Shown here one piece after another: positions 36,300 to 48,199 of a stretch of DNA of 64,000 nt. Location: assembly GCF_016086655.4 (NCBI RefSeq), contig NC_052137.2, positions 39,018,007 to 39,082,006 on the forward strand. Direction: 5' to 3'. Position 1 is the stretch's first letter. Each line of letters starts with the position of its first letter. Under the pieces are notes generated by a model. The model ran no database searches, was not told the DNA's origin, and was given only the letters and a program-made list of their open reading frames with translations. Source of the stretch: Lepeophtheirus salmonis. Its lineage: Eukaryota; Arthropoda; Copepoda; Siphonostomatoida; Caligidae. Both the position numbers and the translations under genes were made by a program.

Positions 36300-36620
36300 A
36301 AGAAAAAAAACCGAAAATGAACGTGATCACCCTGAACGTTTCAAAAATGTTATGGAGGAGAGCGGCTTAGCTGTCAAATCGTTTCATTAAATTAGCTGTG
36401 AGCGGCTAAGAGATGAAAGAAATTCACACAAACCCAACTCCGCATCTATAAATGATAGAGGCAAGAATTACAGCGAGTTTGATCCTCAAACCTACTCCGT
36501 GTCCAACAAGAACTTACGCTCGTAACACGACAACAAATCCTTATTTTTACAATAATGATTATTTTGTACATATTGATCTCCCTTTAAGAATAAAGGAATA
36601 ATGACGACAGCTTTTCATAA
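36300..36620 (-). repeat. dispersed repeat family B, reverse copy
   Basis: On the minus strand this shows GTAAGTTCTTGTTGGACACG, GGAGTAGGTTTGAGGATC, TCTTGCCTCTATC and a GACAGCTAAGCCGCTCTCCTCC end. These blocks match the order in 16740-16880. AACCGAAAATGAACG at about 36309 recurs at 8840. Confidence 0.55.
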
Positions 36621-36779
36621 GCCCTCGTGTGTAACTAATAGCTCAGAGCGTCATATTAAGAAAAGAAAACAAGAATAAATAGATATCATTGAAGCAAAAT
36701 TAATTGACGCCTAATAACTCTAAGCAGTGCCAGGTACTTCAGCTAGCTATATGTAATCCACCAATAATTAGCTAGTTCA

Positions 36780-37402
36780 TCTCCTTCCGTTAAAAGACAA
36801 CGTGCACACTCTTCGTGGTAATAATACAAATGAAAGAAAATTGAGAATATACGGCTTTTGGCCGTTGCTTAAGAACAAAGTTTGAGTGCAAGGGCAAGTA
36901 GGACATTGATTGTTGTTTTGGCGGATAGGCAGAAATGTTTGGGGCCAGTTAAAAAATGGTATTGACAATGAAAGTATTTAGTCGACAGTCGTCGAAAAGA
37001 CAAAGTGTCCTTGTTTCGATCCTTCCACGCCTGACAAGACAATGTTGAAAATGGAAACTTCTTCAAACTGAACATGAACCCAGTGTTTTCCCACCAAGCT
37101 CACCAAACTTCAACTCCATGGACTTCTTTGTGTGGGGTTCATTTGTGTGACACATCAAAAGATCCTCCTGTAACACACAATCCGAGCTGATGTCCAGGAT
37201 TCAGGAGGAGTCCCAGAATCTGAAATTGAGTCGAGGCCGTTATTGACGCTAAAGGGGATTATATTGAATAATAATAACTTTTGTTTTATTCAGCTTTCAT
37301 TTGGCAAAGGTTTTTTTTTTAATATAAAAATCGGAAGATTAGTTAAGGAGAAAATCTATTCTAAAAATAACATGTTGGTTGTTAAAAAAAGGTCGCACTC
37401 TT
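36780..37402 (+). mobile_element. mariner-type element, 3' portion (right end defined)
   Basis: The right end reads AAAAAAAGGTCGCACTCT with TA following (37403-37404). Its reverse complement matches the left end of the inverted relative at 29964. The 5' terminal repeat was not found, so the left limit is only where similarity between the two relatives starts. Confidence 0.55.
36860..37265 (+). pseudogene. mariner transposase relic, C-terminal half
   Basis: From about 37090 the plus strand encodes FPPSSPNFNSMDFFVWGSF, which is the third catalytic aspartate region with the usual Asp of SPDxN replaced by Asn, then MSRIQEEFQNL. It ends in a GRYRR-like stretch with frameshifts; GACGCTAAAGGGGATTATATT corresponds to the usual C-terminal DAKGDYI-type ending. 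The minus-strand frame at 36869-37075 is the antisense shadow. The upstream N-terminal domain was not found. Confidence 0.65.
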
Positions 37403-37409
37403 TATTTAT

Positions 37410-38390
37410 GGTTTAAAATGGTTTAGAATGGATTATTTCTTCTTAAAATATAAATAAATACATCAATTTTCGAGTATATATTGTTTACATACGGGATCCC
37501 ATAGTTTGAATGTGTGTTTCCCGGGAAATGAGAAACCCTAATGTAGGTATTATATTATAGTGTAATTTTTCTCCGCCTCTTCATCCCCTCATTCTATTCG
37601 TCTCTCAACTATATGTACATTGTATAATATAATGCCGTAGTTGATAATAATTAAATAACTAAGGAGACATTTTTAATAATAATATGTACAAGGAGTATAT
37701 TATATAAAAGAAAAATCCACTTATGACTCAAGTGAATAGCATTTTCTATGCTGAACGTTTGTGTATGAATGAATTAAGTATTATGTACAATGTACAAACA
37801 TACGTATATTCCGGAAATTAACTTTTTTCCTAACTTACATATGTGCATGTATGTGGCTTCAACTCCGTTTCATCCCTTCTTATAATTATTAAGGAGTCTT
37901 TGAAGTCATTAATCCACATGCCTTGAACACCAATTCCACGCATGAGAGTCAATAAGGCAAGCAGGAATGCTAATTAAAAGGCGTTCAGCTGTAACATATG
38001 TATTAAATTCCATCTGCTCACTGCTTCCATCTTTCATCTAGATACCTCTTCCAAGTTTAGCATGCAAGAAATGCAAAGTTTTATTCTAATAGTAAATTTG
38101 GATTAGGGTTGATCGTTTCCTAGGAAATGAATTCTTAAATTTCGTGTTTCATTCAGAAAATAATAAATACTGTACAATTTATGTATTTAGATACATTTGC
38201 AGACTATTTTCACCCAATTGTACTCACCATATTTCAAAGTTTTCCTATAATCGGTTGAATAAAGAAATAGGGGCACAAGATTCTTGCAGTAGTAAGTTGC
38301 ATCATACGAAACATTTTGTTGCTTCAATTAACCATATCTTATTTTCAATGCAAAATGTTTGTAATACATTAGTTCTAAAACTTTTAAGCT
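37410..38390. other. no gene seen; family D words at 37490-37545
   Basis: AT-rich. ACGGGATCCC and TTTCCCGGGAAATGAGAAACC at about 37527 belong to family D. Short frame at 38144-38392 not recognised. Confidence 0.45.
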
Positions 38391-38399
38391 GAGTGATTC

Positions 38400-38820
38400 A
38401 CCACAAAGTTGGACAGAGGTTATATTTTTGCCTCTGTTTTTTTTGTCTTTTGGCCCTCTCAAGCCTCTTTCCAAGCTATTTGTGCAAAACAAGGGTCTTT
38501 CAACTCTTCTGTGGGATTTGCATCCTTTTTTTTTTTTTTTTATCTGGAGATATGCGGTTTACCTTACCACTCCAAGATCCTCTACAATGTATCTGATCAA
38601 GGAGATTTGGTTGGCTATTGCAGCTTCCTTGTACCTTGGCCAGATCCCTTTTTTGTTTTTTACCACTTCCACTGCGTCGTTCAAGGTCCTGACCAGCTTC
38701 CATGTGGTTTTTAACTTTGTAGATTGTCTTGTGGTCGTACTTGAGCTGTTCGGTGATCCCCTTGGTTGAGAAGTTTGAGAGAGCGGAGATCTTTTCTTGC
38801 CGGAACTCCATCGTGAACAT
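38400..38820 (-). pseudogene. mariner transposase relic, N-terminal domain
   Basis: Starting at 38820 the minus strand reads MEFRQEKISALSNFSTKG, ITEQLKYDHKTIYKVKNHME, AGQDLERRSGSGKKQK and DLAKVQGSCNSQPN. These are the first helix-turn-helix and the linker (GRP/AT-hook-like position, here GSGKK) of a mariner transposase. An A/T homopolymer around 38523-38541 breaks the frame. A second frame carries LLDQIHCRG/IRYIVEDLGVV, where the second helix-turn-helix is expected. No catalytic motif is found downstream. The plus-strand open frames at 38393-38769 are antisense shadows. Confidence 0.85.
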
Positions 38821-38980
38821 GACTCGTACAAACGTAATTTACAAAAAAAAAAAATATATATATATATTCAGAATCCTTGGAACTTTCTGTAGAAATTCAC
38901 GAAACCTTTTAAACTTAATCTAAAACACGAGATATAAGGCCATTAAGTTGTGTGGATTTTTTTTTTCAACGACCCAGTAT
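38400..38980 (-). mobile_element. mariner-type element, 5' portion
   Basis: The minus strand begins, just after TA, with CTGGGTCGTTG followed by an A run and ATCCACACAACTTAATGG. This is a mariner-like terminal repeat and 5' untranslated region. The transposase N-terminus starts at 38820. No matching inverted terminal repeat was found at lower coordinates, so this is a 5' fragment. Confidence 0.7.
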
Positions 38981-39114
38981 AACACATATAATGTATGAAT
39001 GAATTAGATATTAAATTTAATATCTCACATGCTTGACTTTATTATTAAGATATTTGAGATATAGAGATTTATGAAAAATTACGATAGGCGGAGGTTTGCA
39101 CTTTACTCATTGAT

Positions 39115-39330
39115 CATTTTATTTTAATATGTATTCAACGTTTCATTTAATGAATTAATTATACATAATTCAATACAGATTACAGATTTATTACAGAAAT
39201 AATTGGATGTGGGATGCTCCGGGAAAAGATATATTTCCCAGAAATTCCCCGTAGAAGTACAATCCCAAGAAATCCCGGTAAACAGAATTCCAAAAGAGAG
39301 GCCCTAATATGGGTATATGTAGTCCCGTAA
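39115..39330 (+). repeat. dispersed repeat family D (CCCGGG-rich), best copy
   Basis: Contains TATTCAACGTTTCATTTAATG, AATACAGATTAC, GTGGGATGCTCCGGGAAAAG, ATATATTTCCCAGAAATTCCC, GTAGAAGTACAATCCCAAGA and AATCCCGGTAAA. The blocks recur in reverse at 45625-45740 and 55830-55995. The TTCCCGGGAA words are palindromic. Confidence 0.65.
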
Positions 39331-39334
39331 TCAT

Positions 39335-42165
39335 ATCTATATAGAAGGAAGGGCACTTCATATTCTTGGTAGGGGTATTCCCATGATTATCATTATTTTT
39401 GCCGGTACACTAGCTTGATATTTTTATCATTTATCATTGAAAATAAATGTATTAATTTTTTTTCTTCCAAATGGCAATTAATTTAACATTATGTTATTTT
39501 AACAACCTTCATTAGTTACAAGTCTAAAGGGCACATTTAAGAATGAACGATCATTCAGCACAATAATTTTAAGTATAGTCATAATTATTAAGTTTTTTTA
39601 TAGAATAACGTTTAAAGTTAGTTTTAAGTTAGTGAGCACAATCATCATTTTGGGCTGCTACGTCTCCCTAATGTATTATATTATTTACTAATTTAGAGTC
39701 ATGGCTACACAAGTTTGATAATGAAGAATAAATTAAGAGAAACGAAGAGTTTAGCTATATCCTACATATAAATAACGACGTTCACATGGTTCTCGAGTCC
39801 TCATGAATGAGTGATGTTGAAAGAAAAATGACTCATTTCCATTTTGACCCATTTCTTTGTTCCAGAGTAGAAAAAAGCCTAGACTTCATACACATGCAAA
39901 TTGCGTGATGTTCTCTTTCATAGAAAGACCCCTTCGCCTACACATTAATGCACTTGAGTGCTCACAAAGATCGTATAGTGTTTTTGACTATATACACGTA
40001 CGTACGTAGGGATCAGTAACAAAGACCATCTAAATCCTAAATAAAGATGATAATTATCATTTGAAACCCTATGGCTCTGTTATTTTCTTTACAATACATA
40101 ATCCCTTAACCAAATACACCCCAAAGGGATAAGAAGAAAAAAAATAATTAATCATTCTATTCATGGAAAACTCAAAACTGCAATTTGATTATGATCAGAA
40201 TGGAAAGAAGGGAATAGTATTTTGATCATTGTCCCTGTGGTCCACCCTTAACCATTTATTTATTTGATTTAAGTAATCATCTTATGTAGATAACATAAAC
40301 TACTTACCTAATATGCGTACGCATGTGAGGTAAAACCAACTTACTCATTAAGGCATAATCGTATAAAATGTACATATGTTACTCAGAGTCAAAAATATTT
40401 AATTAGATGTCTGTAATCATTGTCAAAATATGTCTTTCCTTTACAGTTTTCAACTAATGCACACAAAAAAAAACATATTTGTATTGTATTAAAGGAGAAA
40501 TGGTCAATTTTTGAAGAGGATTGGTCGACTCTTTTCTCCTCTCTAATAAGGTTTAAAGTAGATGGCGTCGTTGTAGTTTTAATAAATAAATATTATTAAT
40601 TCTATTAATGACATATTATTACTTTTGTTGCTATATTTAATAGCCATAGTATCCAGGATTGCTCGGAGTAATTAGGCGTCGGCTAAGAGACAAGTTTTGC
40701 TTTAATTATAGAAGGTAATATCCTAAGAAATCCTCAGGGGGACTGCACTTTTTTCATGAGCAAACTCACTTGTAACAACTCAATACTTATATCAATTCAT
40801 ATGACGTGGAAAATAATAAAAGTGTGAGATGAGATTAATAAGACGTGATGACTGATGAGTACTGTAGTCTCTAGAGCACTCAATGACAAAACACAATGCT
40901 ACATACAAAACGCTTACGATTAATTTTATATAAATCATTTACTAAAACTACATTGGTATTCCTTAGATCAAAATATGTTTGAGATATACGTCAGGGAACA
41001 CTATATACTGCACACATCGTAATTAATTCCTCCTAATTAATAAGTAATCGGAAATTACATTGACTTTATAGTGTATATTTTGAGTCAGAAGCAATGAGAA
41101 ATTAATTAACTCCAACCATTTTCCATTCTGAAATAAAGGGTTTACATAAATTAAATTCTCAATTTAAAATAATACCATTTTTTTTAAATACAGGGTGCCA
41201 AAAAATTTATTATAAGTATTTTTTTTTTGTTAAAAAAATGAATATAATTCCCAATATATCCAATATACTCCACGTGAGTAACATACCTACCTACACATAC
41301 AATTTTTGTAGATAAAGCTTATAAATTTAGCATTGGCCTTTATTTGAATACATAAATAAACTGAAGATGAATAAGTAGGGTCTACCAATACAAATGATGT
41401 AATTTGAGGTTTGATTCGTGGCAAGGGAGAATCATATATACTCGTATGTATACGTACATGATATATTAGTATGTCTCCACGTAGGGGATGTTCTTTGTTG
41501 TATCCTGTGAGTTTAGAAAATATAATACATTATATCTTATACATACAATGATTTAATTTCCACCTTTTCCTCGACCTCTGTAGGAAAGGTTAGGACAATT
41601 ACATGTTAGTGTCATAGTCAGTCCACTTTTAATATTATTTTTCTGCTTTTCAATAAACCTATGTATTTTTTCTTCCCCTCCTATTTTTTCTATGGATCAG
41701 AAACTATGGAATTAGTGAGGCATAAAGCTCTTAAAAGAGAATGCTTTTATAAATATTACTTACTTAGTAGTGACCAGATGGTCTCCAGTCATTTCATTTA
41801 TAAGACCAAATAAGATCTGTGATGTGTTAATACAAAAGCAATCTAGAACAAAATTAAGAATGGGAAAAATGTCCAAATTTTTAATGTTATTCATAATTAA
41901 AATATAAACGTCATTTTATTTAATTAATTATGGGCATATCCTAATTTTTGGGATAAATAAAAGTACTTAGAAATATTTTATATATAATTTGAACCCTTCA
42001 TTTGATGTATACAACTTTGTTAAATTCCGATATGGTCATTCAAATATAATCTATTAATCTCTTTTCCATAACAGATCGAGATTATTTTTATTTTTTTGCA
42101 ATTTTTAAGTGCCATTTGCACCACCTCCGAATAATGTATCAAATTTATTTATTAATAAAAACGTA
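39335..42165. other. no gene seen; isolated mariner-like end at 41189
   Basis: AT-rich. At 41189 TA followed by CAGGGTGCCAAAAAATTTAT looks like a mariner terminal repeat, but I found no partner or coding sequence, so it is not listed as an element. Confidence 0.45.
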
Positions 42166-42169
42166 GGAT

Positions 42170-42740
42170 AATTAGACGAAAAGTACAAATTTAATACAAA
42201 ATCACATTTGAGAACCATAATCCACAGCTATTCAAAAAGTTTCAAAAATGCACAGTTATTCACAAAATTTAAGTTTTTTGGAGAAAAAAAATTCAAATAA
42301 ATCATTTTTTGAATAAAAACTTCAAAAATTCATAGTTATTCAAATAAAATTAAATTACTTGGATAAAAAAATTCTAATGGTAAAAATGGAAAAAAAATTC
42401 TATAATTCACAGCCATTCCCACAAAAGTTAACGTTTTAATAGGGAATCTAAAATATTAATTTTTTTGAAAAAAATTTTAGAAATCTATAACTATTCACAA
42501 AATATTAAATCTTTTGGAGAAAATTTCAAAAATTCATAATAATTCTAAAAAAATTAAATTTTTCTGGAAAAAAAATTCAAAAATCCTATAGTTGTTTACA
42601 AAAATTTAAAAATATTTTATATATATCCTTTTTGGAACAAGCATTTCAAAGTTTAATTTTTTCGAAGAAAAACTCCAAAAATCCATATCTATTCAAATAA
42701 AAATTCAAAATTTAAATTTTCTAGGAAAAAGTAAACTACG
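42170..42740 (-). repeat. family A minisatellite array (copy 6, reverse, no head)
   Basis: Plus-strand phrases such as TCCACAGCTATTCAAAAAGTT, TGCACAGTTATTCACAAAATTT, ATTCATAGTTATTCAAATAAAA and ATCCATATCTATTCAAATAAAA recur every 40-70 bp. They are the complement of the ...AATAGCTATGGATTTTTGAA... units. No G/C-rich head is visible on the right; the array ends near 42740. Confidence 0.65.
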
Positions 42741-42744
42741 TACT

Positions 42745-43600
42745 CCACCGATTTTTACTCATTATTACAGACTTATGATGACTTAATTTCAAATCCACCA
42801 ACGCCATTAGACATGTTTCAGCATAAATCATATCCGTTTTCGATCCCTAGTATTCCTCAAGCCGAACCCTCTCTACGGGCTACACAGCGTTGCACATAAA
42901 CTACTAATTAGTTTAGAAGAATACGCATATGACGTTGTAAAATATATCTTTTAAAAACGGCAATTCAGTAACAAGGATATTTTTACTTGTCACGGAACCT
43001 TTCATTATTTTAAAATAAATTAACAGCCGACATTCACCATAAATTGATATTTATTAAACTCACTTTGTGCGGTTTCCTGACGACAAGATGGTACTTATTT
43101 CAATTAAAAATAGAGTTCAAACTAAATTTCACAAGCATTAAAGTATGTTAACAAGCTACATAGAGACTTTAATTATTTTAACAATCAATTAAGACTGAGT
43201 ATTGAAGTTATTACCTTCATTTATATCTTTAAACAAAAACATGGATGTGATTTTTTCTTTACATTTAGATATTTTACTTTAACCTTTTGACCTGCAAAAT
43301 TTGTAGAATGAAGCAACAATTTTTAATTAATTTTTTTTTAATTTTGTGTTCAAGGCAAATAATTTTGGAGGAACTAATTATCCACAAATACCTATATGTA
43401 TGTATGTATTGTATATGTACAAAGAAATAAATTATAATTTAAAAAGTGTCAGTTACAATGTGTGGTATATTCGTGTACATATAATACAATACTTGGAAAA
43501 CTACAACAATTAGAAATAATTCTTATTATTTGACCTTTGGGTCAATACTATTCATATAAATATATGTTAAAAGATCGAAATGATGTATTCATCTATGTCA
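42745..43600. other. no gene seen
   Basis: AT-rich; nothing supported. Confidence 0.5.
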
Positions 43601-43609
43601 GAGTAGGAC

Positions 43610-44220
43610 TTATATCGCGGGGTTTCCACGCTAACAAAAAAATACCCTACGTATTTTGTTGTCAACTGTCGATTCCTTCGTCTCACTGGATACGTCATGG
43701 TTATATCATAATTTGTTCTTTTTGATAAATAAACGAAGTAATGGAACTATCCTAATGCTCCGTTTCTAAAAGAACAGGAACAGTATTGTCTTGGTGTTTA
43801 TTTATGACCGAGGACCGCGGTCCAGTCCAGTCCCACTTGTTGGTCCTGAAAGAAGGTAAAATCGATCCCCTACTGACGTCAATGAGGATGTTTTTCCTCT
43901 TGTTAATAATTTCATTATATATACTAGAATAAATTAAATAACTAATTACCAAAAAAAAATAATATTATTTTTTGCAAGATATGTGAATAATCTATATATA
44001 TATTTAATATATCTTCCTTGGCTTAATTCCTAAGACGGGACTGGACCGAATAAATAAGGGATAACGCAACACTAGACAGGAATACAATTTCTAGTTGATC
44101 TCTCGACGTATATATGTATATTGGACATTTCTTTTGATATTTCTATGAATAAATTTTGTCTATCATATATAAATAAAAACGTATAACTAGCGCTCTAAAG
44201 CCATGCTAGCCTTCTAGCTT
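43610..44220 (+). repeat. dispersed repeat family F2, copy 1
   Basis: Aligns with 52140-52640: ATACCC(T/-)ACGTATTTTGTTGTC then AACTGTCGATTCC, GATAAATAAACGAAGTAAT, GCTCCGTTTCTAAAAG and CCTAAGACGGGACTGGACC. AATAAATTTTGTCTATCATA is at about 44150 and AATAAATTTTGGCTATCATA at about 52580. Non-coding. Confidence 0.55.
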
Positions 44221-44224
44221 ATCA

Positions 44225-45620
44225 CTAGTTAAAAAAACAGTCAGGTTAGGGCAGGGTAGCCTGTACTTATCTCGTTTGACTTTGTAATAACTTACCTTTC
44301 ATACCTTATTTTATATACAGGCAATTTTGGGCTCAAATCATAAGTATTACTGTGTTTCAACATCTCATTCGTCGAATAGACATTGAAAATAAATATTATG
44401 GCTTATTTTTAAGTGAAATATATAACTGTCTTTTTCCATTCCCAAAGCATTCCATATTTTTAAACAAAAGTACCTCCAGACCAGTACTGTACTTCAAAAA
44501 AATGATCCAATATTTTTAGTATTCCGGGCCCTTAAATTACCAATTACAGGCCTAGTAATAAAAAATGACTTGCCTTGTTTGCTAGTGAGTGGTTAATTTA
44601 ACGATTGTCGAACCCTGATAACTACACTTTTAATAAGATATTAGGAAGTAATATTATAATACTGTATCGGAAAAAAAATACTACGTAGGATTATAATATT
44701 GGAAAATATAAATATGCAATTTATTTTAGATATAATATGACAACGATAGTGTGAAAGTACTTAACGAGATAAATAGTAATTGGCATGATTGCCTTAACTT
44801 CCAGATGATTTTTGGACTTTTCTCTGTTTCTTTTTTGGAGGAATTAAGGGAACAACCTAATATGTATATAACATGTTAAGAAACACGTGTAGATAGATAG
44901 TTTAATCCATTTAGCATAAATATGAAAATATTTAATAACTATATCTTGAAAGTAATGTTTACTTATTTTACCGTCATCTGTTTCCATTCCATTTTGTAAG
45001 ATTTGCCCCAAATTTTTGCTTCCTATCCTTTTTTGTTTTAAAATTTTTAGAATCGGACATAAAAGTCATCATAAGTTTGTCTGTGAACAATAAATAATTG
45101 AATTAAGTCTAAATTAATAATAATAACAAACTTTGCTTTTGCATAAACGATACTTGAAGTTTTACTAAATTATATTAACTCATAAATTGGTGTAGTTTAC
45201 TTTAATGTACAAGACACGACAACATAACGTCCTATTTCCAAAAGGCAATATTGAAAAAGTTTTATTTATCAAAAATATATATTTTTTTTCATAATGATAG
45301 TTCACATCACAAGTTTCGTTTTACACAGTTTTGAAAGGTTATATTTGATAGTGGACGCCCCCCATCCGATTCCAATTACCCAATTTGAACAAACTGCACC
45401 AATTTAAACTTTTTGTATGATACCGGATCTGATGGCAGCAATATCAAATATCTTAACTGTTTATTTGTATGGTTATTTGCGTTCAAAGAACTTGCAAACT
45501 TCAAATTATAAAATGAACTGAAAAATAATTATTTGAACATAAAAAATCGAAGCAATCAACTGATTTTCATGAATCTTACCATTTGCTAAATTGCAATAAG
45601 TTAAATTAATAAAATATTTT
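44225..45620. other. no gene seen
   Basis: AT-rich; nothing supported. Confidence 0.5.
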
Positions 45621-45624
45621 ATCT

Positions 45625-45740
45625 CCGTTTTACAAGGATTTCTCCAGATTGTACTCCCATGGGAAATTTCCGGGAAATATATTTTTCCCTGGAGTATCCC
45701 ATATTCAACTATTTCCAAATATAATCTGTATTTCATAATC
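45625..45740 (-). repeat. dispersed repeat family D, reverse copy
   Basis: The minus strand reads TGAAATACAGATTATATTTG, ATGGGATACTCCAGGGAAAA, ATATATTTCCCGGAAATTTCCC and GGGAGTACAATCTGGAGAAATCC. This parallels 39165-39290 block by block. Confidence 0.65.
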
Positions 45741-45849
45741 TCCCTTCAGGAATGAAACCAGAGCCGCCACCAAACCACCACATCTGCAGCCTGATTGCCA
45801 TACATTTAAAAAAAAGTTATATTTGCCGCATCCTACTGAAGGTGCTTTA

Positions 45850-46340
45850 AAATTTTAAACGCTTTTGAAGGACCAGTAACTGAAGCGAGATTGAATAGGA
45901 CTGATTGTAAGTCCCTTATTAAGCATTGATACAAACATAAAATTTGTAATCTTTAAAGAAGAAATCTGTGTATTGAAAAATATTTGTCTACCAATTAGAA
46001 AAGAAAAAGCAACAGTTGCGTGTTCTCTTTCTTCTTTTTGGTCCATTATTTATTAGGTCCTGAGGGTGTTAACATCTCCCTCTGAACTAAACATTCTTAC
46101 TCTGTTGGTATATATTCATTTAAAAATGCATAATAAAAGAGATGTAAATATAATTACTATATTTTTGCTGCACAAATGCTAATTTAAATGTAGAAGCTGC
46201 TGCTTTTTACATTAGTAATTCATTTTCTCCCCTCAAAAACATATAAAAAACACTTAATATTAACAAGTCCCTTAATTCAGTTATGGCATATGTCTCGGTC
46301 CTGCTTTTTCCTTACACTCTTACACAAATCCCATCTCCGT
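45850..46340 (+). repeat. dispersed repeat family E, copy 2
   Basis: Partner of 31840-32450 and, in reverse, of 53390-53560. Shared words include AAATGTAGAAG, GTAATTCATTTTCTCCC, AACAAGTCCCTTAATTCAG and AAATCCCATCTC at the right end (AACCCATCTC on the minus strand of copy 3). Confidence 0.6.
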
Positions 46341-46349
46341 TAATACTTT

Positions 46350-47360
46350 TATTGAGGTTGGAGAAGACAAGTAGTTTTTAAAAGTTTTCTAAAGGTTACT
46401 TCCATTCGTAATTGTTTTTATACGCTGAGGTCTATGTACCAAACAGGACCTTTTTATGGATTGTATATAGCCTGGGTGTCTGCATTTTTTGATTATTTAC
46501 CTATCAGATCTGAAAATAAATGAACACAAATGCTTTGTGTTTTGATTAATAATAATTTGTTCCCCTTTTTTGGGAAATGTTTGAAAGTCCAGAGTCAATT
46601 TAGGTATTTTATGTATATACTCGTATATGGATCTAAATAGGGGTAAAATGAGATTGCAGGGGTATGTAAGCAGTTGAGAGCTTTACTCATCACATGTACC
46701 TATATGTATATGTATACCATGTCTTTCTCATTGTAATAATAATAATAATCTTATCAAATAATATATATTGTAATAATGATAACGTAGCTCGTATTTTCAC
46801 TCCGTCCACTTATTATTATTTTCAGTCCTTTCCTTCTTTAAAGCATGTACTTAACCTTGATGGACTACTACAGGGTTATTCAATACATAAATGTATGTTT
46901 TGACCCATTTCTTTTTAACCTGTACATAATGTCCTAATTTGCCCTTAAGGTGTTTAATTCTTTAAAATCAAGGCCCTCGTAGTTATCTTCAGTAAGCAAC
47001 ACATGAACTATAATAATTGAATATCTTTGTTTTCTTCATGCGTACAAACTGTTCTTGTTATTATTATTTTTTGCTGGGGTATTTGGTTGCTTGCTGAAAT
47101 AAATGGATAGAATCATAGGTATTTTAATGGCTCACATTCCTGTAACAAGAGAAGTTCAAAGGAGAATAACGAAATAGTATATAAATGAACATGGATTGTT
47201 CCTATATCCCTTTTTTCATCATTACTCTAAATTTCATACCAAACTGTTCATTCAAAGGATTTTGAATACGAATTCTTAGTCCCAAAAATTAGCCATACAT
47301 TTATACTATTAAAGAGTGGCTCAGGAAACTTTTTTCTTTTGATATCGCTTTAAAAAAAAG
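46350..47360. other. no gene seen
   Basis: AT-rich with an (AAT)n-like stretch at about 46734-46750; nothing supported. Confidence 0.5.
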
Positions 47361-47365
47361 ACAAA

Positions 47366-48083
47366 TTGATATTTTTCAAAAAAAAAAATTATTTGAAGGC
47401 CTCAACATTCCGATTAATGATGGAACACCATTTTATTCATATGGCCGTCGTGGCTGGCCTTATAGTAGCCCATTCTGTCGACCCAATTTTTCAATACATT
47501 TTTGATTGTGTGAGCTTCAATTGCAGCAATGGCGACTCAAATTTCGTGTTTCAAATCGTCAATCGTCTCTGGATGGTTGGTGTAACATTTATCCCTGACG
47601 GTTCCCCACAAAAAATGTCCGACTGAGTCAAATCGCAGCTACGAGGTGATCAGTTGACGTTGCCGTTTCGGCTTATGATGCGATATGATCCACTGTAACG
47701 TTGGCTGTGTAGCACGTAGCACCATCCTGTTGGAACCAAATCTCGGTGATGTCTTCCTTTTCCATTCGGGGAAACAAAAAATCTTCCAACATGGCCCGAT
47801 AGCACTTACCATTGACCGTAACGGCAGCTCCTTGCTCGTTTTTTTCGCTTTCGGCAACAGCAGCAATGTTTTCGATTGAGCGCACTGGACGATCACAGGA
47901 ACCCGTTGTTTTATCCATTAACGAACCAGTTTCTCGCACACACTCACAAATTTATCCCCAAACTGCCTGGAAGGTGCTTTATTTCGACCGACGTAATTTT
48001 CTTGCAGTTTCGTTTGAAGACTCTCCATTTTGGAAGTAAGTCTTCGGTATTTCCCAATTTTTCTCGAGCGTAAACTTAACCAT
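47366..48083 (-). pseudogene. Tc1/mariner-superfamily transposase relic with QQDGATC motif, centre deleted
   Basis: From 48083 the minus strand reads MVKFTLEKNWEIPKTYFQNG and ESSNETARKLRRSK, an N-terminal helix-turn-helix. After a frame change comes MDKTTGSCDRPVRSIENIAA, and about 10 residues later GAAVTVNGKCYRAMLEDFLF and IWFQQDGATCYTANVTVDH, which holds the second catalytic aspartate. Later frames give SCDLT, CYTNHPETIDDLKHEIRVAI-type residues with interruptions, and NVLKNWVDRMGYY-type residues near 47.45 kb. The segment between the DNA-binding part and VTVNG, normally containing the second DNA-binding part and the first catalytic aspartate, is missing. Terminal repeats were not found. This lineage differs from the other mariner relics in the window. 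Confidence 0.85.
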
Positions 48084-48167
48084 TTCGTAAGCTGGAAACC
48101 TTTTACAAAATATTAGATACAATGAGAATGTTAGTACAGCTGTCAGACGTTGTTGTTTTTTTTGTCG

Positions 48168-48194
48168 TTTTGACAAAAAAAACTTTTGTCAAAA
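48168..48194. repeat. perfect short inverted repeat
   Basis: TTTTGACAAAA, 5 bp spacer, TTTTGTCAAAA: 11-bp perfect arms just outside the 5' side of the transposase relic. It may be part of that element's subterminal region. Confidence 0.5.
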
Positions 48195-48199
48195 TGAAA

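Noticed and set aside
38393..38769. Three overlapping plus-strand open frames
   Set aside because: They are antisense to the mariner N-terminal relic on the minus strand.
41189..41215. TA plus CAGGGTGCCAAAAAATTTAT, like a mariner end
   Set aside because: No partner end and no transposase sequence nearby.
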